A stretch of 48,670 nt of DNA from Bacillota bacterium (lineage in GTDB: Bacteria; Bacillota; Limnochordia; DTU080), in assembly GCA_012838035.1 (NCBI GenBank), contig DUQB01000199.1:1-48670 (forward strand), read 5' to 3'. Positions 42,579 to 48,670 of the stretch are shown here, piece by piece. Position 1 is the stretch's first letter; every line of letters starts with the position of its first letter. The notes below the pieces were generated by a model, which was given only the letters and a program-made list of their open reading frames with translations, was not told the origin of the DNA and did not search any database. The translations under genes were made by a program, and so were the position numbers.

Positions 42579-43730
42579 GTGGGAACAAAAGAGTGTGTAG
42601 CCATGTTGTTGGCCGGAGGGCAAGGCAATCGCCTAGGGATACTCACTAAAGACTTGGCTAAGCCGGCCGTTCCTTTTGGCGGCAAGTATCGCATCATCGA
42701 CTTTACCTTGAGTAATTGCACCAACTCCGGAATTGACACGGTGGGCGTACTAACACAGTACGAGCCTCTGAAGTTGCACTCGTATTTGGGCATTGGGCAA
42801 CCTTGGGATCTGGACCGTCTCGTAGGCGGCATCAGCATCCTACCGCCATATACGTCAGGTAAGCGTGGTGAATGGTATTCCGGTACGGCGAATGCGGTAT
42901 ACCAAAACTTGCGTTTCATTATGCAGTATGATCCCGCCTATGTGCTGGTGTTGTCCGGCGACCACGTCTACAAGATGGATTACTCTAAGATGCTGGCTTA
43001 TCACCGTGACAATGGCGCAAGCGTGACTATTGCCGTCATCAAAGTACCTATGGAGGAAGCAAGTCGTTTTGGGATCATGACTACCCGCAGCGACGGTCGC
43101 ATTGAGCGTTTTGATGAGAAACCGGAGAAGCCGGAGAGCAATTTGGCCTCAATGGGTGTATACATCTTCAATTGGTCGGTGTTAAGGACGTATCTGATAG
43201 AAGATGCGGGCATGGAGAGCTCCAGCCATGACTTCGGCAAAGATGTCATTCCGCGCATGCTGAGCATGGGTGAGCGGATGTACGCTTATCGCTTCAATGG
43301 TTACTGGAAGGATGTAGGTACCGTTGAGAGCCTGTGGGAGGCGCATATGGATCTCTTGGCCGAACCGCCCTTATTCGACCTCTATGACCCTAGTTGGCGC
43401 ATTTATGCTCGTAATCCCGTTGAGCCGCCCCACTATATTGCGCCTACCGCGCAGGTTAAGGGCTCCATAGTAAGTGAAGGCAGCGTCGTCTATGGTCAAG
43501 TTGAACATTCAGTGATATTCCATGGAGTGTATATCGGTCCTAATACGATTGTGCGCGACTCGGTGATAATGCCTTATGCCGAGATTGAGGCCGGGGTGGA
43601 GCTATACAAGGCTATCGTGGCCGAACAAGCCGTGGTCACCCAAAACAGCGCGGCGGAGGGCGGAGACGGCAAGGCCGGCGCTATCAGCGTATACAGCAGT
43701 CTGGCGCTGACTCGCAACTACACGGCTTAG
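42579..43730 (+). CDS. glgC: Glucose-1-phosphate adenylyltransferase, catalytic subunit
   Basis: 383 residues from GTG 42579. It makes ADP-glucose from ATP and glucose-1-phosphate, the committed step of glycogen synthesis. The nucleotide-binding loop [10 protein letters not shown] (11-20) is intact, followed by [27 protein letters not shown] and [10 protein letters not shown] are further active-site stretches, and a left-handed beta-helix region makes up the C-terminus. It is 43 bases upstream of glgD, its likely partner subunit. Confidence 0.96.
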   Translation: MGTKECVAMLLAGGQGNRLGILTKDLAKPAVPFGGKYRIIDFTLSNCTNSGIDTVGVLTQYEPLKLHSYLGIGQPWDLDRLVGGISILPPYTSGKRGEWYSGTANAVYQNLRFIMQYDPAYVLVLSGDHVYKMDYSKMLAYHRDNGASVTIAVIKVPMEEASRFGIMTTRSDGRIERFDEKPEKPESNLASMGVYIFNWSVLRTYLIEDAGMESSSHDFGKDVIPRMLSMGERMYAYRFNGYWKDVGTVESLWEAHMDLLAEPPLFDLYDPSWRIYARNPVEPPHYIAPTAQVKGSIVSEGSVVYGQVEHSVIFHGVYIGPNTIVRDSVIMPYAEIEAGVELYKAIVAEQAVVTQNSAAEGGDGKAGAISVYSSLALTRNYTA

Positions 43731-43773
43731 TTCAACAGCTCTCTTGGCAAAGGTGACGAAGGGAGATATCACT

Positions 43774-44895
43774 ATGGAGCCAACTATGGGCATTATCTAT
43801 ACAGGCGAACGAAATATCGATTTACAAGACTTAACTCGAGCGCGTCCGGTTGCCACGCTGCCGTTTGGCGGACGATATCGGATTATTGATTTCATACTGT
43901 CTAATATGGTGCGCTCGAGTATCACCAATATTGGGGTAATAACTCAGAGCAATTACTCATCTGTTATTGATCATCTGGGATCGGGCGCCGACTGGGATTT
44001 GGATCGCAGGCGCGATGGGCTGTTCATTTTTCCACCTTGTTCCGTGCAAGACACCGGTGGTTGGTTTAAGGGCAGTGCGGAGGCGTTGCAATCTATAGCT
44101 CATTACATTCAACGCAGTCGCCAGAAATACTGCGTGGTTTCCGGCAGTCATATGGCATACAGCCTGTCGCTGGAGCAGATGATGCAGTATCATCAGGAAC
44201 GTGCTGCCGATATCACCATGGCCTATTACGAGGATCCGCAGCTGACGCAGGTGGATTCCGCACACTGCACGCTGCTGCAGACAACGCCGGACGGGCGTAT
44301 TTATGATATAGCCGTGCAACCGCGCACGCCCAGCGGTCGGAAGGTTTACATGGAACTATGCATTCTGGAGAAAGAGCTGCTGCTGCAGTTGGTCGATAAG
44401 TGCGTGGTGCGAGGCCATTACCATCTGGTGCGGGACGGCATTCTGAGCAATTTGCAGGCATTGCAGGTTTACGGATACCAATTTGCCGGTTATGTCGCTC
44501 GTGTCGATTCGGTACAGAGCTATTATCAACATAATATGGCGTTGCTGGATCAAAAAGTAAGGGATCAGTTGATCACTTCTGCAGGGAAGGTGCTCACAAA
44601 GGTGAAGAATGAGCCGCCTACTCGGCACGCCTCAGGAGCCAGGGTACGCAATTGTCTAGTTGCCAATGGTTGTCGGATTTATGGTGAAGTGGAAAACAGC
44701 GTGCTCTTCCGCGGTGTACGCATCGATAAAGGAGCGCGCGTGTGTAACAGCATTATCATGCAGGGATCGCACGTAGGAGAGGATACGCTGTTGGAGCAGG
44801 TGGTGTTGGATAAATCGGTGGTCATCAGCCCTGGTAAGTCACTGATTGGCCAAGCCAACTACCCCTTAGTCATCAGCAAAGGAGTAACGGTATGA
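43774..44895 (+). CDS. glgD: ADP-glucose pyrophosphorylase regulatory subunit
   Basis: 373 residues. It resembles GlgC (PFGGRYRIIDFILSNMV, left-handed beta-helix end) but the N-terminal nucleotide loop is lost: MEPTMGIIYTGERNIDLQDL replaces the GGQGNRL segment. In Bacillota this protein pairs with GlgC to change its activity rather than act alone. The ATG at 43774 has GGGAG 8 bases upstream; a TTG at 43744 is not favoured. Its TGA overlaps the glgA ATG by four bases (ATGA), so translation is coupled. Confidence 0.94.
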   Translation: MEPTMGIIYTGERNIDLQDLTRARPVATLPFGGRYRIIDFILSNMVRSSITNIGVITQSNYSSVIDHLGSGADWDLDRRRDGLFIFPPCSVQDTGGWFKGSAEALQSIAHYIQRSRQKYCVVSGSHMAYSLSLEQMMQYHQERAADITMAYYEDPQLTQVDSAHCTLLQTTPDGRIYDIAVQPRTPSGRKVYMELCILEKELLLQLVDKCVVRGHYHLVRDGILSNLQALQVYGYQFAGYVARVDSVQSYYQHNMALLDQKVRDQLITSAGKVLTKVKNEPPTRHASGARVRNCLVANGCRIYGEVENSVLFRGVRIDKGARVCNSIIMQGSHVGEDTLLEQVVLDKSVVISPGKSLIGQANYPLVISKGVTV

Positions 44896-46337
44896 GTGGT
44901 TGTTTAAAAGTGCTGATGGTGGGAGCGGAGTGTACGCCCTTTGCTAAGACGGGCGGACTGGCCGACGTGCTGGGCTCGCTGCCGGCGGCTTTGCGAGAGC
45001 GAGGCTTGGATGTGCGTGTGATGCTGCCCAAATACTTCAGTATCCCGGCCCAGTACCGTGATCGCATACTATACCGAGAGTTTACCTATTGCAGCGTAGG
45101 TTGGCGGTGGCAGTACGTAGGTTTAGGCGAGTCCATTCACCAAGGCGTACCTTGTTATTTCATCGACAATGAGTACTACTTTGGTCGCCAAGGTCCTTAT
45201 GGTTATGATGACGATGCCGAACGTTTCGCCTATTTTTGCCGAGCGGCGCTCGATATTCTGCCGCACATGGGCTTCCAACCCGATATCATTCATTGTCATG
45301 ACTGGCACACCGGGATGGTCATTGCTTTATTGCATGCGCAGTACGCAGATCAGCCTTTCTATCGCGACATAAAGACGGTGTTTACAATCCATAACCTTGC
45401 CTATCAAGGCAATTTCGCTCCTGTGGTATTGAGCGATCTTTTTGGGTTAGGCAATGAATACTTCACCTATGATAAGCTGGAATTTCACGGGAGAGTGAGT
45501 TTTCTTAAAGCCGGCATTGCGTATGCGGATAAGATCACGACGGTTAGTCCCACTTATGCCCAAGAAATCCAGACGCCTGCCCATGGCGAACGCATGGATG
45601 AGTTGCTGCGGTATCGCAAGGATGATTTGTGCGGCATCCTTAACGGGATCGATACGCATTACTATAACCCGGAGATCGACCCAGCTCTTTCAGAGCCCTA
45701 CAGTGCGGCGGATCCGGCAGGTAAAGCGGTGAATAAGCAGCGGTTGCAGGTAGAGATGGGATTGCCAGTGCAACCGGCTACGCCTGTGGTAGCAGTGATA
45801 TCGCGTTTGACGAGTCAGAAGGGCATAGACTTGATTACGCAAGTTATTCCCCAACTGCTTTCCGAGAATGTGCAGTGGGTTATCCTCGGCACGGGCGATA
45901 GTTACTACGAAACCATGTTGAGAGATGTTGCTCATCAGCATCCCGATAAGCTTGCTTTGCGCTTGGAGTTTAATGAAGATTTGGCGCATCGCATTTATGC
46001 CGGGGCGGACTTGTTCCTGATGCCGTCGCGTTTTGAACCGTGCGGATTGGCGCAACTGATTGCGTTACGTTATGGGACCTTGCCTTTAGTGCGTGAAACT
46101 GGGGGATTGCGGGATACCGTGCGCTCCTACAACGAGTATACGGGTGAAGGCAATGGCTTCAGTTTTGCGCCGTACCAGGCAAGCGACTTGTTATTCACAA
46201 TTAAGCGAGCACTTGGTTTTTATAAGCAGCCGGAGGTTTGGCAGTCGTTAGTGCGTCGGGCGATGACTGAAGATTGGGGCTGGAATCGTTCGGCAGAGCA
46301 ATACGAGGTTGTGTACAGGGAGTTGTGCTCGGAGTAG
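44892..46337 (+). CDS. glgA: Glycogen synthase (ADP-glucose dependent)
   Basis: 481 residues, normal length for bacterial GlgA (GT5). It adds glucose from ADP-glucose to growing alpha-1,4 chains. The ADP-glucose-binding motif KTGGL is at residues 19-23; a second GT-B lobe includes TSQKGIDL and ILGTGDSYYE; SRFEPCGLAQLIALRYGTLP carries the acceptor-site glutamate region. The start overlaps glgD by four bases and has AAAGGAG upstream. Last gene of the operon; a terminator shared with the convergent nagA-type gene follows. Confidence 0.96.
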   Translation: MSGCLKVLMVGAECTPFAKTGGLADVLGSLPAALRERGLDVRVMLPKYFSIPAQYRDRILYREFTYCSVGWRWQYVGLGESIHQGVPCYFIDNEYYFGRQGPYGYDDDAERFAYFCRAALDILPHMGFQPDIIHCHDWHTGMVIALLHAQYADQPFYRDIKTVFTIHNLAYQGNFAPVVLSDLFGLGNEYFTYDKLEFHGRVSFLKAGIAYADKITTVSPTYAQEIQTPAHGERMDELLRYRKDDLCGILNGIDTHYYNPEIDPALSEPYSAADPAGKAVNKQRLQVEMGLPVQPATPVVAVISRLTSQKGIDLITQVIPQLLSENVQWVILGTGDSYYETMLRDVAHQHPDKLALRLEFNEDLAHRIYAGADLFLMPSRFEPCGLAQLIALRYGTLPLVRETGGLRDTVRSYNEYTGEGNGFSFAPYQASDLLFTIKRALGFYKQPEVWQSLVRRAMTEDWGWNRSAEQYEVVYRELCSE

Positions 46338-46387
46338 TCGGGAGAATAAGCTACGGGTGACTGACTATTCGGGCGTATAGACAGCTA

Positions 46388-46438
46388 ACAAATGCGGGTA
46401 GTGATGCTTGCTGTTGCAGCATACACTACCCGCTTTGT
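46388..46438. terminator. Bidirectional terminator between glgA and the NagA-type gene
   Basis: ACAAA and GCGGGTAGTG (46394-46403) with ATGC pair with GCAT, CACTACCCGC (46424-46433) and TTTGT. The A run before and T run after let it work for the convergent genes on both strands. Confidence 0.82.
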
Positions 46439-46477
46439 CATAGTCGGGATGAGACGTCAGGATAGGACCGACGACGC

Positions 46478-47632
46478 TTAATCCCGCTTATAGACGGTTC
46501 TACCGGCCACGAGAGTTTCGGTTACGGTTAGATCGTTTTCGCCTTCGGTGAACAAAACAAGGTCGGCTCGGGCTCCGGGTGTGATTCGGCCTAGGTCGGA
46601 GCGGCCGAGCAAATTAGCCGGCTGCTTAGAGGCCAGAGGCCACAAGGTTGTTAAGGACATATCCGTCATCTTGCGGGCGCCTACTACGCATTGGCGCAGG
46701 TTGCTGGCCGAACCGGCCAAGCGGTTGGTACCGGGTACGCCCAGGTAACCGTCGGGACGGAGCTCGATGGTGCCGACATCATAGGTGTTCTTATAGATGC
46801 CAGGTTTTAGTCCGCCTGGGAAGGCGGCGTCGCTGATAATGATAACACGTTCCAAGCCTTTAGCGCGGAACATGGTTCTTACGACGGCTTCCGGCAGGTG
46901 GTGCGTATCTGTGATTAGGCTGGCAATAAGGCGATCTTCAGCCAGTTGCTCCCAAATGTAGTTATGGTGTCGCGGAATCATTTGATGCGAACCGTTGCCT
47001 AAGTGGGTGGACAGTTTGGCACCGGCAAGTGCGGCAGCCTGAATATCTTCACGTGTGGGGTTGCAGTGACCAAGAGAAACCACTACGCCATCGGCTGCCA
47101 GTTTGCTGATGAGCTCAATGGCCCCGGGTAGTTCCGGCGCCAAGGTAACGATGCTGACTCGGTTCCCTGATGCAGCCTGGACTTCTTTGAACTCGTCATA
47201 GCTAGGTTGGCGAGCGTGTTCGGAGGGGTGAGCGCCGCGGGGACCTTCTTCAGAGGAGATGAAAGGTCCTTCTAAGTGTAGACCGGCAATTGACAGACCT
47301 TCGTCCGGATACTGTTCGCATGCTTGGCGGATTGCCTTAGCTGCGGTGACCATCTGCTCTTGCGAGTGCGTGATGATTGTGGGGCAAAATGATGTGACCC
47401 CTTCTTGCCGCAGGCGGCGGACCAATTTGACTACTTCGTCGGCTTTGAGTTCTGGGTTTTGCATATCAAAGCCGCCATAGCCATTCACTTGGATGTCGAC
47501 CAATCCTGGCACCAGATACGGTAGATCCTCGGCCGGGTGCTTATCTTCAACCACACTGCGGATCTTTCCATCGGCAATTGCGACGACAACTGCGGGACCT
47601 CCCAATAAGCGGCCCCGGAGTTCTGTACTCAA
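46478..47632 (-). CDS. nagA: N-acetylglucosamine-6-phosphate deacetylase family protein
   Basis: 384 residues. NagA removes the acetyl group of GlcNAc-6-phosphate in amino-sugar breakdown. The metal ligands Glu121 (HLEGPF), His189 (LGHCNPT) and His210 (STHLGNG) and the acid/base Asp268 (ISDAA) line up with the E. coli enzyme. Two motifs differ: THLFNAM is here THLGNG, and the substrate His region ADGIH is DTHHLP, so a related amino-sugar substrate is possible. Start is a TTG at 47632 with GGAGG 8 bases upstream. Faces the glycogen operon across a shared terminator; its own promoter must lie between 47633 and the repeat array. Confidence 0.85.
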   Translation of the reverse strand: MSTELRGRLLGGPAVVVAIADGKIRSVVEDKHPAEDLPYLVPGLVDIQVNGYGGFDMQNPELKADEVVKLVRRLRQEGVTSFCPTIITHSQEQMVTAAKAIRQACEQYPDEGLSIAGLHLEGPFISSEEGPRGAHPSEHARQPSYDEFKEVQAASGNRVSIVTLAPELPGAIELISKLAADGVVVSLGHCNPTREDIQAAALAGAKLSTHLGNGSHQMIPRHHNYIWEQLAEDRLIASLITDTHHLPEAVVRTMFRAKGLERVIIISDAAFPGGLKPGIYKNTYDVGTIELRPDGYLGVPGTNRLAGSASNLRQCVVGARKMTDMSLTTLWPLASKQPANLLGRSDLGRITPGARADLVLFTEGENDLTVTETLVAGRTVYKRD

Positions 47633-47956
47633 TGAACTAACCTCCAGTTATACTAGCGCTGATTTAATGGGCGTTACTACTTCTATGTTACATAGCCATC
47701 CAACTTGCCGTAGCGTGTGGATGGTTTTTCTTCCTTGATTATATAATATCGTGTCCCTGTCCCTTATTTTACACGTTTATCCTTGGTGGGCAAGAGCAAA
47801 CACGCAACCTATCCGTACAGTTGCAAACGATGTAAGAGGTCTGCGGAGAGGAGAAACCTCGATCCCTGGGTTACCTTGGTATATTCGCGTAGGTGGTTGT
47901 AGTGATGTGATGTCGACATGTCTCAGGAGGGCGTAGTGTTTTGGATACGGGTCAGG
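47633..47956. promoter_or_regulatory. Region upstream of the NagA-type gene
   Basis: No gene supported. A hairpin with T run (CCATCC at 47696-47701, GGATGG at 47719-47724, TTTTT) reads in the plus direction, away from any known gene; it may close a transcript from outside. An A/T-rich TATAAT at 47741-47746 is present. Confidence 0.35.
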
Positions 47957-47960
47957 CTGG

Positions 47961-48670
47961 ACTTGGTGGCACCGGCGCAAAAATCCCGGCTGTATCCTGC
48001 CCAGCAGGCAGCGCAGTTGTGGGGATATTACGAATTGAACACCCGACTGGATGGTTTGGGCCCAGCGTTTCTAGCAGGCGTTTTCATAGTGCCCACCTGT
48101 TTTAGCTGCGACTTTGTTTCCACATCAATTCATGTTCATTTTATGACACCGCCCTCAAGCTACGCTGAACTTGACAGGTTAGATGGGCTACTTGGTGGCA
48201 CCGGCGCAAAAACCCCGGCCATATCCTGCCCAGCCGGCAGCGCAGTTGTGGGGATATCATGAATTGAACACCCGACTGGATGGTTTGGACCCTGCGTTTC
48301 TAGCAGGCGTTTTCATAGTACCTACCTTTTTTAGCTGGCGTTTTAAAACCACGCCATTACGTGTTCAGTCTATGACACCGCCCTCAAGCTACGCTGTGCC
48401 TGACAGGTTAGATGGGCTACTTGGTGGCAGCGGCGCAGAAATCCCGGCCATATCCTGCCCAGCCGGCAGCGCAATTGTAGGGGCATCACGAATTGAACAC
48501 CCGACTGGATGGTTTGGGCCCTGCGTTTCTAGCAGGCGTTTTCATAGTACCTACCTTTTTTAGCTGGCGTTTTAAAATCACGCCATTACGTGTTCAGTCT
48601 ATGACACCGCCCTCAAGCTACGCTGTGCCTGGCAGGTTAGTTGAGCTACTTGGTGGCACCGGCGCAGAAA
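47961..48670. repeat. 229-bp tandem repeat array, running off the right end
   Basis: Copies begin at 47961, 48190, 48419 and 48648, each with the phrase ACTTGGTGGCA, giving an exact period of 229. The second and third copies differ at only about a dozen positions; the first is more diverged, mainly in its last third. Within each unit are a conserved small hairpin CTGCC/GGCAG with a variable loop (e.g. 48228-48242) and, in copies two and three, TGGCGT/ACGCCA arms. 229 is not divisible by three, so a frame open in one copy shifts in the next; apparent proteins here are an artefact. The array continues beyond the window; its total length is unknown. Confidence 0.85.

Noticed and set aside
47696-47729. 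Hairpin with T run upstream of the NagA-type gene as a terminator of a known gene.
   Set aside because: It reads in the plus direction where no gene ends; kept only as a note in the region entry.
47918-48563. Two overlapping long open frames across the repeat array.
   Set aside because: They arise because a 229-base unit shifts the frame between copies; the same peptides recur in different frames, there are no ribosome sites, and the period is not divisible by three.

Overview
The window looks like chromosomal DNA of a Gram-positive-type anaerobe, most likely a Bacillota lineage of moderate GC. The reasons are strong Shine-Dalgarno sequences (AGGAGG-like), frequent GTG and TTG starts, a paired glgC/glgD (GlgD is essentially a Bacillota protein), a single-chain SecDF, a YitT-family membrane protein and a HAAS-domain membrane protein. 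I could not run searches, so the lineage is an inference. No tRNA, rRNA, CRISPR array, transposase or phage gene was seen.

Left third (about 1-13100): a polysaccharide-use locus. It holds a sugar-ABC solute-binding protein, four sulfatases (one with a signal peptide, three apparently cytoplasmic), a GH43 glycosidase, a LacI-family repressor and a large GtaA-type (DUF4964/5127/4965/1793) hydrolase. A repeated 14-bp near-palindrome with core AAACGKTT occurs upstream of the solute-binding protein, the secreted sulfatase, the divergent sulfatase operons and the GtaA gene, and again in front of a second cluster at 28.2-33.2 kb (a fifth sulfatase plus a secreted heparinase II/III-like multidomain lyase). 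Inferred model: the extracellular lyase and secreted sulfatase open up a sulfated glycan, oligosaccharides are imported, and cytoplasmic sulfatases and glycosidases finish the job, all under one LacI-type regulator.

Middle (13.2-38.7 kb): a translationally coupled ECF sigma factor / membrane protein (probable anti-sigma) / bactofilin-like membrane protein operon; a 997-residue secreted protein with four beta-sandwich repeats and TPRs; a HEAT-repeat protein fused to a THUMP-methyltransferase-like domain without an NPPY-type motif; a MATE transporter; a lipoprotein; a small membrane protein followed by secDF; an alkyltransferase (Ogt); an unassigned small basic protein; a TPR protein with a SAP-like C-terminal motif; a SWIM zinc finger fused to an FlK-like hotdog thioesterase, preceded by a tiny CGSCGC protein; a Gfo/Idh/MocA dehydrogenase; and a HAAS-domain membrane protein.

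Right end (38.8-48.67 kb): a small membrane protein, a YitT-family protein, the glycogen operon glgB-glgC-glgD-glgA closed by a strong terminator, a convergent NagA-type deacetylase, and at the very end a 229-bp tandem repeat array (three full copies running off the window) whose period is not a multiple of three and which is therefore probably not protein-coding.
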